64,000 bases of DNA from Bacteroidetes bacterium UBA7674 (lineage in GTDB: Bacteria; Bacteroidota; Bacteroidia; Chitinophagales; Chitinophagaceae). The DNA lies in contig DLHG01000007.1 in assembly GCA_002483105.1 (NCBI GenBank), positions 186,001-250,000 of the forward strand, read 5' to 3'. Below, in pieces: positions 51,855 to 59,585 of the stretch (position 1 is the stretch's first letter; each line of letters opens with the position of its first letter). A model generated the notes under the pieces. The model ran no database searches. It was not told the DNA's origin and saw only the letters and a program-made list of their open reading frames with translations. The translations under genes were made by a program, and so were the position numbers.

Positions 51855-52307
51855 ATGCAAACTGTATTTAATAAAGAATTGCCTTTGGCCATTGGCGCAG
51901 ACCATGCGGGTTTTGAATACAAAGAGGCCATAAAGCAATGGCTCACCGAACAAGGGTGGACGATAGCAGACAAAGGCACGCATAGCCTGGACAGCACCGA
52001 CTATCCTGATTACGCACACCCGGTGGCAAGTATGGTAGAGAACGGTGAAGCAGGCGTAGGCATACTGATATGTGGCAGCGCAGAAGGGGTTAGCATTACA
52101 GCCAACAAGCACCAGGGCATACGTGCAGCACTTGTATGGAACACAGAAGTAGCAGCACTTTCCCGCCAGCACAATAGCGCGAATATTATCTGTCTGCCTG
52201 CACGCTTTGTTTCACTGGATGATGCAAAGAAGATGGTAGAGATATTCCTAAGTACAGAATTTGAAGGCGGACGTCACCAGAATAGAGTCGATAAGATCAG
52301 CTGTTAA
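51855..52307 (+). CDS. rpiB: Ribose-5-phosphate isomerase B
   Basis: 150 aa. RpiB/LacAB fold: begins LAIGADHAGFEYKEAIKQWL, then HPVASMVENGEAGVGILICG with the active Cys in the GxxICG region and GVSITANKHQGIRAALV. It interconverts ribose 5-phosphate and ribulose 5-phosphate. Probably co-transcribed with tatC (10-nt gap). Confidence 0.95.
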   Translation: MQTVFNKELPLAIGADHAGFEYKEAIKQWLTEQGWTIADKGTHSLDSTDYPDYAHPVASMVENGEAGVGILICGSAEGVSITANKHQGIRAALVWNTEVAALSRQHNSANIICLPARFVSLDDAKKMVEIFLSTEFEGGRHQNRVDKISC

Positions 52308-52327
52308 GCTGAAACATCATTTATAGT

Positions 52328-52355
52328 AAAAGAGCGGCCCTGTGGCCGCTCTTTT
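52328..52355. terminator. Bidirectional terminator between rpiB and the convergent membrane gene
   Basis: 12-bp stem 52328-52339 with 52344-52355, loop ctgt; A-run and T-run on the two sides. Confidence 0.85.
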
Positions 52356-52376
52356 TATTTCGTTTTATCTTCTCGA

Positions 52377-53861
52377 TTAATCTATTGCTTCGTATTTCTT
52401 TATAAAGAGGTCGAGCACCGTATTTTCGTTAGTGATGTAAACGGTCTTCTCGCCAAACAGGTTAATCACATAATCATCGCTCAGTTTTTGAGTAAGGGTG
52501 CATCGAACAATGTATATACCCGACTTCACATCAGGCGCCACAAATGACGCAGTATATTTATCGTCCGACTTGCGTGCGGTAACTATATCCCTGCCGTTTA
52601 CATTGTGCATGGTTACTACAGCATTCACAAAGCCTACGTCCAGTATCTCACTTTTTTCTTCTTCGTATAGTCCGCTTACATCAAGGTTCAGCATCACTAC
52701 TACCTGCGGTATGATCTCGGGGCTGTCTTTTTTTGCAGCTGCAATTTCCGAATCATCAATATCTTCCCCCGGTTCTTCAGCTATGAACGCCATACTGGTA
52801 GAAAGCGCTTGAAGCGCATCGGTTTCCTGCTCCGATCTTTCTTTCTCTTTATAGAGATCGTTTATTACAGGTGCGGTATCTTCTTTTGTCTTTTGTGCTT
52901 TTTCAGTTCCTGCCGCTACCTGGCTTGGCTTTACAATCACAGTATCATAACTTTTATCATCTGGTCCTGCATGGCGTTGCGCCGGTCTTCCTGTTGAAGC
53001 GCCATTAATAGTCGGCCTCACTGTTTCAGGAAGGAGCGCATCTTTAAAACGCTCCAGGAAACTCATCATACGGCCTGAGAACAATCCGATGATGAATGCA
53101 AAGACAATAATGCCTTCTGTAGAAGATACTTCTATTACGTCCTTGTGCTTTATATAGTTGTATGTCAGCACCAATATTATTGCGCAGAAAGGTGCGTAGA
53201 AGAATTTAGCTATCTGGTAAGGCACCTCTCTCGGGTCGAAGGAAGCAAAGCCCTTTGTCCTGCCAAGATTCCCCAACGAAAATAGATTGCTGCATATCAC
53301 ACCGAAGATTACCCAGAACATCATTTCCAGGTACATCCACGGGCCACTGAGCCAGAAGTAAGAACTTACCTTCAACTTTAGCTGTGCCAGGTAAGAACCA
53401 ACCTCCTGCGCGTTGAACGTACGTATGTATGCCTTTATCACGTCCTCCTGGTCGGCCTGGAGCTTGTTGTCAAACTCAGTGCGCACATATAATAATGCCT
53501 TGTTGATCTTACAAGTATCATCACACACCTGCATGATGTATGTGGGTTGCTGTGCCTGGGTACTTGCTATTTTAGCGGAATCGGTAAGCGTAGTATCAAT
53601 AACTTTCTTACTTGTATCCTTTATCAGGGGAGCCTGGGCAACCGGGATAGACGCATTATATAATATGCGGTTAAGCTGATCTATATGAGAGGAGCTGAAT
53701 TGGGTTACCTGGTACCCTGTACGCACAGTCTCCATATGCGTATATAGATACAGGCCTATCCATAAAGACAGGAAAAATATAAGGAATGCGAACCAACTGC
53801 CAGCAGTCCGAAATGGTGATGACACCCCTCCGGAACCCTTATCTACGGGATTATCAGACAT
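52377..53861 (-). CDS. Hypothetical multi-pass membrane protein, 494 aa
   Basis: Four membrane helices: about 22-41 (SWFAFLIFFLSLWIGLYLY), 174-197, 219-237 and 248-266. Between helices 1 and 2 lies a ~130-residue segment, with a CDDTC motif around residue 113. The C-terminal half (about 270-494) is soluble, with an acidic linker (EEPGEDIDDSE) and a beta-rich domain from VVVMLNLDVSGLYEE to DLFIKKYEAID that resembles a small beta-sandwich. I do not recognise the family. Confidence 0.8.
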   Translation of the reverse strand: MSDNPVDKGSGGVSSPFRTAGSWFAFLIFFLSLWIGLYLYTHMETVRTGYQVTQFSSSHIDQLNRILYNASIPVAQAPLIKDTSKKVIDTTLTDSAKIASTQAQQPTYIMQVCDDTCKINKALLYVRTEFDNKLQADQEDVIKAYIRTFNAQEVGSYLAQLKLKVSSYFWLSGPWMYLEMMFWVIFGVICSNLFSLGNLGRTKGFASFDPREVPYQIAKFFYAPFCAIILVLTYNYIKHKDVIEVSSTEGIIVFAFIIGLFSGRMMSFLERFKDALLPETVRPTINGASTGRPAQRHAGPDDKSYDTVIVKPSQVAAGTEKAQKTKEDTAPVINDLYKEKERSEQETDALQALSTSMAFIAEEPGEDIDDSEIAAAKKDSPEIIPQVVVMLNLDVSGLYEEEKSEILDVGFVNAVVTMHNVNGRDIVTARKSDDKYTASFVAPDVKSGIYIVRCTLTQKLSDDYVINLFGEKTVYITNENTVLDLFIKKYEAID

Positions 53862-54023
53862 TTTTACACTTCATTTTAAAAAATCCGGGATACACTTGTT
53901 TCTCCCTGTCTCGCTCTATATGCAGATATGTCGGCCTATATCAATGTTCAGCCGGAAAACATTGTGAAAGTAGCCTATCTGTACGATATATACAAATAAC
54001 TATGAGTCCTAAATGCCCGCTTC

Positions 54024-54100
54024 AAGGGCTGTTTTTGGGGTCTTTGCAGGTCGTAAAACGCAGACTGTTAAGGGTTTTTAACAGAAAATAGCCCTTTTTG
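54024..54100 (+). other. Structured element ending in a T-run
   Basis: Outer stem 54024-54030 (aagggct) with 54090-54096, an inner hairpin 54065-54071 with 54078-54084 (ctgttaa and complement) and another possible pair 54040-54043 with 54062-54065. TTTTTG follows. Could be a small RNA, an attenuator or a terminator. Confidence 0.45.
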
Positions 54101-54150
54101 TTAAGCGTTGGTTACTGCCTTCCTAACAGGGGGTTAACCGGGCCTGTTTC

Positions 54151-54183
54151 TTTGGAATAGGTCCCCTCATACCCCCATCTTTG
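54151..54183 (+). promoter_or_regulatory. Promoter of the 184-aa secreted protein
   Basis: TTTG (54151-54154) and CATCTTTG (54176-54183) with a 21-nt gap, the Bacteroidota -33/-7 arrangement. The predicted leader of about 40 nt is almost only A and C. Confidence 0.55.
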
Positions 54184-54227
54184 TGTCAACAAACGAACAA
54201 ACAACACAAACAAACAAAAACAACAAC

Positions 54228-54782
54228 ATGAAAAAGATCATCATCATCGCAGCAGCTTTAGCAGGTTTCACTCTTAATGCAAACGCTCAGAATGCTTCTG
54301 CTACAGCTACTCAGAATGTAAGCCTTACTCTTTCTAACGCTATCTCTATCACCTTCGCAGGAACAGGTACTTCTACAGGTGCTGCTGTCAATCTGCCTTT
54401 CTCTACAGTTTCTGATTATGCAAATGGTGTTACTTCTACTGCTCAGCAACTGATAGTACAATCTAACCTTGCTTTCGGTGTATCTGTAAAGAGCAATGCT
54501 GCTAACTTTACTTACACCGGTACTTATACTACAGGTACTACAATGCCGGTATCAGGTGTTTTGAAGATCATCGTTCCTGCTAATGCTACAGGCGGTACAA
54601 TAGCTTCTCCGTTCTCTGCTGCTACTTACGCTTCTGTAACTTCTACTGCACAGAACCTGATCAATAACGGTACTTACGGTGCTAACCAAACGTTCTCTGT
54701 TCAATACAAGGCAACTCCCGGTTTCACTTACCCTGCAGGTACTTATACTACCCAGGTAATATATACTGCTACGCAACAATAA
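54228..54782 (+). CDS. Secreted Ser/Thr/Ala-rich protein, 184 aa
   Basis: The start is the ATG at 54228 (MKKIIIIAAALAGFTLNANA), preceded by a leader rich in CAA/AAC; an in-frame TTG-type start at 54183 is rejected because it overlaps the -7 box. The mature part is a beta-rich chain of Thr, Ser, Ala and Val (ATATQNVSLTLSNAISITFA) with no cysteine, similar in style to fimbrial or WxL-like surface proteins, but I do not assign a family. No T9SS sorting domain. A strong promoter and a strong terminator suggest abundant expression. Confidence 0.85.
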   Translation: MKKIIIIAAALAGFTLNANAQNASATATQNVSLTLSNAISITFAGTGTSTGAAVNLPFSTVSDYANGVTSTAQQLIVQSNLAFGVSVKSNAANFTYTGTYTTGTTMPVSGVLKIIVPANATGGTIASPFSAATYASVTSTAQNLINNGTYGANQTFSVQYKATPGFTYPAGTYTTQVIYTATQQ

Positions 54783-54802
54783 TTTAATATTCTTCTTATA
54801 CG

Positions 54803-54831
54803 AACGGCCTCGGTTAACCGAGGCCGTTTTT
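54803..54831 (+). terminator. Terminator of the 184-aa secreted protein
   Basis: 13-bp perfect stem, 54803-54815 with 54816-54828, then TTTTT interrupted by one G. Confidence 0.9.
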
Positions 54832-54843
54832 GTTTGTTAATTT

Positions 54844-54874
54844 CTTGGCTGCAAACCTTTATTTATTACATTCG
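54844..54874 (+). promoter_or_regulatory. Promoter upstream of the 151-aa gene
   Basis: CTTG (54844-54847) and TACATTCG (54867-54874) with 19 nt between, close to the -33/-7 pattern. ATG follows at 54893. Confidence 0.45.
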
Positions 54875-54892
54875 TAATTCCATTGCAGATTT

Positions 54893-55348
54893 ATGAGTGA
54901 TAGCATCTTACAGATAACACCCGGCACAATAGAACATACGTTCTACCAGTTCACATTTGCTTTAACAGACAGCATACTGTATGATGCACTATTCGGCATA
55001 GAAGGTAATTTTGAAGAGGCCGGCTTTAGATTCGACCAGGATTTCTATCAACTGACAAATGGTAAGGTGAGCAATACAAAGGAGCCGATAGATGTAGACT
55101 TCCGCGAGTTCAATTTGCTGCATTCACTCATCGCTTTTATCGGCAACGAATTTGTAAGTGAGCACAGCGATAAGATTGAAGAGTTTTACAAAGCGGTTTT
55201 TCCACCCAGCATTCCTTACGAAGAGTTTCGCTCCTACTACCTCACTTTCGCTACGAAGTTTTTTGAGAATGTACAACAACATTTCGCGGGCTTTCCGGAC
55301 GTGCTCAGCACCTTGAATAATAATGAAGACTGGAGGGTGACAATATAG
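54893..55348 (+). CDS. Hypothetical protein, 151 aa
   Basis: Begins MSDSILQITPGTIEHTFYQF. No signal peptide or membrane helix; mostly alpha-helical and aromatic-rich (FAGFPDVLSTL at the end). I do not recognise the family. It has its own promoter, and no terminator with a T-run was seen after it. Confidence 0.8.
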   Translation: MSDSILQITPGTIEHTFYQFTFALTDSILYDALFGIEGNFEEAGFRFDQDFYQLTNGKVSNTKEPIDVDFREFNLLHSLIAFIGNEFVSEHSDKIEEFYKAVFPPSIPYEEFRSYYLTFATKFFENVQQHFAGFPDVLSTLNNNEDWRVTI

Positions 55349-55653
55349 CGGTGAAGTATCTCACGACCGAGATCGGAAGATTAAGGCTCATTTCCTTCAC
55401 GAACGGCATTTCGCTGCTGCTACCTACTTGGCATTGCAGTATCTGTGAGGTATTTAGCCGAAGGTTCGTGCTAAGTATCAGGGTAGTACACGGTTTTTAT
55501 TTTTGCTCTTCAGCATTCTCATTCAATATCGGGTTCGTAAAAATCCTGAACTTATAGTTCTTGACTTAAGTTAATGAATAAAGAAAATGAGATTAATACA
55601 TTTGTACTGTACGAAAAAAGGCATAGCAACCGGTAATTAATAAACACCCAATG
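55349..55653. other. Non-coding stretch, 305 bp
   Basis: An in-frame GTG ORF of 68 codons at 55351-55557 has poor coding character and is rejected. A -7 type box TACATTTG (55597-55604) lies here and may drive the following T9SS gene with a leader of ~150 nt. No hairpin with a T-run. Confidence 0.45.
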
Positions 55654-55762
55654 CTTTATTAATTCAGCTTTCTAAAGATATATCCCGACAAAATATATTT
55701 TTTCGCTACTATACCTGTATTGCTTTTTGTTCGTCTTATTGGTACACTCATCTAAACATACC
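55654..55762 (+). repeat. Leader repeat, copy 1 of 2
   Basis: This 109-nt stretch matches the 111 nt at 57310-57420, most closely in the last ~70 nt. Shared words include TTTTTTCGCTACTATAC and the block before the ATG, CACTCATCTAAACATACC. Confidence 0.85.
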
Positions 55763-57013
55763 ATGAAAAAAAAAGTACTGTATGCTTCGGCATTGATCCT
55801 ATCTTTTGCAGGCATTACCACAGCCAGGGCACAATGTGTACCGGTCATCACGCCAGCCTCGATTATCCTCTGCCCCAGCGAGAGCGACACCTTGTGGTCT
55901 GACGCACACGACACTTACCAATGGCTACAAGACGGCAACATAATAGCAGGCGCTACCAACCAATACTTCGTGGCCGATGCCAATGTAGTAAGCGGCTCTA
56001 TGATCTCAGTAGTCACCACCACTGCTGGTTGCCCTAATGCTACAGATACTTCCAACGAGGTATTTATTGATGGCTATCTGTTCCTGCCGCCTTCCGTTAC
56101 AAACATAACCAACAACTATATCTGCGATAATCAGGATTCAGTCATCTTCGAATTTAGCTGCGATTCTGCAGTGCAATGGTATTTCAACGGAGTAGCTATT
56201 CCCGGAGCCAACAACGCTACATTGGTTGCATACCTACCCGGAATTTACACCGTTGAAGGCGCTCCTGCCCAGTGTCCGAATCTCATAATGTCACCGATTA
56301 TGCCAAGTGAAGTAACTGCCACCCCAATACCGGTCCTTTTCTCTGATTCTCAGGCAATCTGTGAAAGTATGCCTGTGATGGTTGGCGAGACACAAGGCAA
56401 CTATGATAGCTATCAATGGTACATAAATGGCAATCCTATCAGCGGCAGTAATGCACCTGTTTTCTTCACTACAGCCGACGGTTATTATCATGTAGTAGCA
56501 ACAGATGGTAACTGCACAGTCGTTTCTGACTCTACATTTGTCTGGGAACCTACTCCTATCACTCCGGCAATCACTTTGGTCGGCAATACCCTGGTTTGCG
56601 TGCCGGGAGGTTCACAACTCATTGATTTCCTGTGGTACTTAAATGGCAACCTGATACTGGGTGCACTCGATAGTACATTTACACCAACAGTAGCCGGAGA
56701 TTATACCGTTTCTGCATTTGACGGATATTGCAACGACACCTCAGCCGTCTTCCAATATACACTGTCTGTTCGCGATGCAAAAGCAAACATATCATTCCAA
56801 CTCTATCCTAATCCAAGTCAAGGCGATGTTTACATCAGTAGTGCAGAAGCGGTGAGCGTAATTCTCCTGGACAACGTAGGACGTGTTGTATATAACGATC
56901 CTGCTATTGACAAGAAGCATCAGCTTGCACTTGGTCATTTAGCTAAAGGCATTTACACCATCAAGCTGACAAGCGACAAGGGTTCGGCCTATGAGAAAAT
57001 AGTAATAGAATAA
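55763..57013 (+). CDS. T9SS type A protein with Ig-like domains (copy 1 of 2)
   Basis: 416 aa from the ATG at 55763 (MKKKVLYASALILSFAGITT); an earlier in-frame start lies inside the conserved leader and is rejected. Four Ig-like repeats are suggested by YQWLQDGNIIAGATNQYF, VQWYFNGVAIPGANNATLVA, YQWYINGNPISGSNAPVFF and FLWYLNGNLILGALDSTFTP. The sorting domain is FQLYPNPSQGDVYISSAE .. AKGIYTIKLTSDKGSAYEKI. Surface adhesin-like. Its paralog lies 407 bp downstream. Confidence 0.9.
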   Translation: MKKKVLYASALILSFAGITTARAQCVPVITPASIILCPSESDTLWSDAHDTYQWLQDGNIIAGATNQYFVADANVVSGSMISVVTTTAGCPNATDTSNEVFIDGYLFLPPSVTNITNNYICDNQDSVIFEFSCDSAVQWYFNGVAIPGANNATLVAYLPGIYTVEGAPAQCPNLIMSPIMPSEVTATPIPVLFSDSQAICESMPVMVGETQGNYDSYQWYINGNPISGSNAPVFFTTADGYYHVVATDGNCTVVSDSTFVWEPTPITPAITLVGNTLVCVPGGSQLIDFLWYLNGNLILGALDSTFTPTVAGDYTVSAFDGYCNDTSAVFQYTLSVRDAKANISFQLYPNPSQGDVYISSAEAVSVILLDNVGRVVYNDPAIDKKHQLALGHLAKGIYTIKLTSDKGSAYEKIVIE

Positions 57014-57309
57014 CAAGAATGGGGCATAATAGTAAAGGGGCTCAATTGAGCCCCTTTACTATTATAATAATCATCTCCTTTTAACTCATGTTAAGTATAT
57101 GTTCTTTCTTTAAAAAAATATAGTGTTACCAGCAATAAGAAAGAACGTATTAACACACCAGAGCTTGATCTTTAAATACGATCAGGTGCGGTTAAGATAC
57201 TATCCCGCTAGAGCTAATCGCCGGCTTCGTTCCGTTTGGGACACTCTACGTTGACAGAAAAACCCTGGCTAATACCAATAGTAACCAATGATTATTTTTA
57301 GGGATTACA
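57014..57309. other. Spacer between the two Ig-like genes, 296 bp before the leader repeat
   Basis: Begins with the terminator at 57031-57060. A 10-bp inverted repeat (57101-57110 with 57137-57146, gttctttctt) lies in an A/T-rich section. No ORF of note. Confidence 0.5.
57031..57060. terminator. Terminator after Ig-like copy 1
   Basis: Perfect palindrome, 57031-57045 with 57046-57060; both ends are A/T-rich, so it could work in both directions. Confidence 0.85.
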
Positions 57310-57420
57310 CTTTATTAATTCAAATTGCACGCCATATACATCCTGATAAAAAATATTTTTTCGCTACTATACTTGGTCTGCTTTTTGTGCGTCTATAGGT
57401 TACACTCATCTAAACATACC
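57310..57420 (+). repeat. Leader repeat, copy 2 of 2
   Basis: Counterpart of 55654-55762; the two differ by small indels and scattered bases. Confidence 0.85.
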
Positions 57421-58668
57421 ATGAAAAAAACACTACTCTATGCTTTAACAGCCCTCTTAACAATGGCTGGTGCTATTACGGCACAGGCCCAATGTGTGCC
57501 TGTTATAACTCCCGGCAGTATGATACTCTGCCCTAATGAAACCGACACCTTATGGTCGGACGTACATGACACTTATCAATGGCTGCAGGACGGCAATATC
57601 ATCGCAGGAGCAACCGACCAGTTCTTGGTTGTAGACGCGAACACCATGGGTGGCTCTATGATCTCCGTGGTCACTACCACCACTGGTTGTCCTAACGCTA
57701 CCGATACCTCCGATGAAATATTTATTGATGGCTGGATGTTCCTTTTGCCTTTCGTAATACATGAATCTCCGGACGACCACATATGCGGTGGACAGGACTC
57801 AGTAATCTTCGATTTTAGCTACAATGCATCCGTACAATGGTATCTGAATGGTGCACCTATACCCGGTGCAAACAATGATACACTCATCGCATTTGCTCCG
57901 GGCTTATATACAGCTGAAGGCGCACCGGATGTGTGCCCTAACTATGTACTCCAACTCGGTCTGGACCTCGAAGTAACAGAAACACCATTACCGGTTATAA
58001 CACCCGATTCCCAGGCTATTTGCCCGGGGACGATGGTTACGCTTGGCACCGGTGCTTATGACAGCTACCAATGGTATATTGATGGCAACCCAATTATGAA
58101 TAGTAATATACCTACATTCCTCACCGCTAATGAAGGGCACTATCATGTGCAAATAACAGACGGAACATGCACACTGTTTTCTGATTCTGCATTCGTATGG
58201 GAGCATACACCAATCACTCCGGTTATTTCACTTTCAGGTAACGACCTGGTTTCAACGCCTGGGGGTTCACTGTTATCTAACTTCCAGTGGTACCTGAACG
58301 GGGTGGCTATTCCCGGAGCTAACGACAGCACTTATACACCTACTGCCAGCGGTGACTATACCGTATCGGCTTCTGACGGAACCTGTGAAGACACTTCCGC
58401 AGCCTTCCAGCATACCGTATCTGTAAACGATGTGAAGGTTAATATCTCTTTCAAGCTTTATCCGAATCCTACGCAGGGCGATATCTACATCAATAGCGCA
58501 GAAGCAGTAACTGTTATCCTATTGGACAATGTGGGCCGCGTAGTATATAGCAATGCAGTAGCAGGCAAAGAACACCGCCTAACACTAAGCCGTTTAGCTA
58601 AGGGTATCTACACCGTTAAGCTGACAGGAGAAAATGGCTCCGCTTATGAAAAGATTATCTTAGAATAA
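57421..58668 (+). CDS. T9SS type A protein with Ig-like domains (copy 2 of 2)
   Basis: 415 aa from the ATG at 57421 (MKKTLLYALTALLTMAGAIT); an in-frame start at 57325 lies in the leader repeat. Same four Ig-like units and the same order as copy 1 (YQWLQDGNIIAGATDQFL, VQWYLNGAPIPGANNDTLIA, YQWYIDGNPIMNSNIPTFL, FQWYLNGVAIPGANDSTYTP) and a sorting domain (FKLYPNPTQGDIYINSAE .. AKGIYTVKLTGENGSAYEKI). The first ~90 residues are closest between copies. Confidence 0.9.
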   Translation: MKKTLLYALTALLTMAGAITAQAQCVPVITPGSMILCPNETDTLWSDVHDTYQWLQDGNIIAGATDQFLVVDANTMGGSMISVVTTTTGCPNATDTSDEIFIDGWMFLLPFVIHESPDDHICGGQDSVIFDFSYNASVQWYLNGAPIPGANNDTLIAFAPGLYTAEGAPDVCPNYVLQLGLDLEVTETPLPVITPDSQAICPGTMVTLGTGAYDSYQWYIDGNPIMNSNIPTFLTANEGHYHVQITDGTCTLFSDSAFVWEHTPITPVISLSGNDLVSTPGGSLLSNFQWYLNGVAIPGANDSTYTPTASGDYTVSASDGTCEDTSAAFQHTVSVNDVKVNISFKLYPNPTQGDIYINSAEAVTVILLDNVGRVVYSNAVAGKEHRLTLSRLAKGIYTVKLTGENGSAYEKIILE

Positions 58669-58683
58669 CCTGCTAACAGTATA

Positions 58684-58722
58684 AAAAGAAAAGGGCGCCC
58701 GATTGAGCGCCCTTTTCTTTTT
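58684..58722. terminator. Terminator between Ig-like copy 2 and the isc operon
   Basis: Arms 58689-58698 and 58707-58716 (aaaagggcgc and complement), flanked by A-run and T-run, so bidirectional. Confidence 0.85.
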
Positions 58723-58732
58723 ATAAATTTCT

Positions 58733-59059
58733 TTACACCGCAAAGCTCTCACCGCAGCCGCAACTTCTGCTGGCATTGGGATTGCTGAAGTGAAAACCTT
58801 TGCCATTCAGTCCGTCGGAAAATTCGAGCGTTGTATCGCAGAGGTATAAAAAGCTTTTAAGGTCTGTTACCAGCTTTACACCATTGTCTTCAAACACCTG
58901 GTCTTTAGGCTGTGTTTCATTGTCGAAGTCAAGCTTGTAAGACAAGCCCGAGCAGCCACCGCCTACTACCCCCACACGCAGGAAATAGTCATCAGTCAGC
59001 TGAGCATCCTGCTTCAGCCGCTTTACCTGTTCCCGTGCTTTATCACTAATGTAAATCAT
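58733..59059 (-). CDS. iscA: Iron-sulfur cluster carrier IscA/HesB
   Basis: 108 aa. The three cysteines of the A-type carrier are visible: one in VVGGGCSGLSYKL and two in SRSCGCGESF. It passes [Fe-S] clusters to target proteins. Third gene of the iscS-iscU-iscA operon; gap to iscU is 25 nt. The full 1-108 length is typical; naming between IscA and SufA-like members is open. Confidence 0.93.
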   Translation of the reverse strand: MIYISDKAREQVKRLKQDAQLTDDYFLRVGVVGGGCSGLSYKLDFDNETQPKDQVFEDNGVKLVTDLKSFLYLCDTTLEFSDGLNGKGFHFSNPNASRSCGCGESFAV

Positions 59060-59084
59060 ACAATCACAATTCCTTCGCTGCTAA

Positions 59085-59501
59085 TTAATGTTTCTTTCCT
59101 TCCAGTTCCAGTTCCGGCATGCCGTTCTTCACACGGTAGTCGTTGATCGCTGCTTTGATAGCATCTTCCGCTAATACCGAGCAGTGAATTTTCACCGGGG
59201 GCAGGTTCAGCTCTTCTACGATGTCCATATTATCTATAGCCATAGCTTCGTCTACACTCTTGCCTTTCAGCCACTCTGTAGCTAAAGAAGAAGATGCGAT
59301 CGCAGAGCCGCAACCGAACGTTTTGAACTTAGCATCTTTAATGATACCGCTCTCTTCGTCCACTTCTATTTGCAGGCGCATTACGTCGCCGCACTCAGGA
59401 GCACCAACCAGGCCGGTACCTACATTATTTTTAGACTTATCCAGCGTACCTACATTTTTAGGATTGCTGTAATGGTCGATCACTTTTTCTGAATATGCCA
59501 T
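59085..59501 (-). CDS. iscU: Iron-sulfur scaffold IscU
   Basis: 138 aa. The scaffold cysteines lie in GAPECGDVM, FKTFGCGSAIASSS and VKIHCSVLAEDAIK, with the LPPVK chaperone-binding motif (LNLPPVKIHC) just before the last. This is the IscU type, not SufU, which has a larger insertion. Between iscS and iscA. Confidence 0.95.
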   Translation of the reverse strand: MAYSEKVIDHYSNPKNVGTLDKSKNNVGTGLVGAPECGDVMRLQIEVDEESGIIKDAKFKTFGCGSAIASSSLATEWLKGKSVDEAMAIDNMDIVEELNLPPVKIHCSVLAEDAIKAAINDYRVKNGMPELELEGKKH

Positions 59502-59515
59502 TGTTGTTATTTTGT

Positions 59516-59529
59516 TCCGCCGCGGCGGA
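59516..59529. other. Perfect 14-bp GC palindrome before iscU
   Basis: TCCGCCGCGGCGGA reads the same on both strands and lies 14 bp upstream of the iscU start in an otherwise A/T-rich gap. It could be an operator or an RNA hairpin; a repeat element is also possible. Confidence 0.6.
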
Positions 59530-59585
59530 GAATCATTTAATATTTATTTCAAAAACCACTTCCCCCTTCAGGGAGCGGAGGGGGT

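Larger units (their letters stand above)
53862..54227. other. Intergenic region, 366 bp, with a branched RNA-like fold and a promoter
   Basis: Contains the upstream region of the minus-strand membrane gene, an inverted-repeat cluster at 54024-54100 ending in a T-run, and the promoter at 54151-54183. No ORF with coding character. Confidence 0.5.

Noticed and set aside
55370..55380. AGATCGGAAGA, the start of a common sequencing adapter
   Set aside because: The match stops after 11 bases and the surrounding sequence continues normally, so chance is more likely than contamination.
55351..55557. 68-codon GTG ORF after the 151-aa gene
   Set aside because: Composition (many Ser, Phe, Cys, Arg) and lack of a start context look like non-coding sequence; the region has no downstream terminator.
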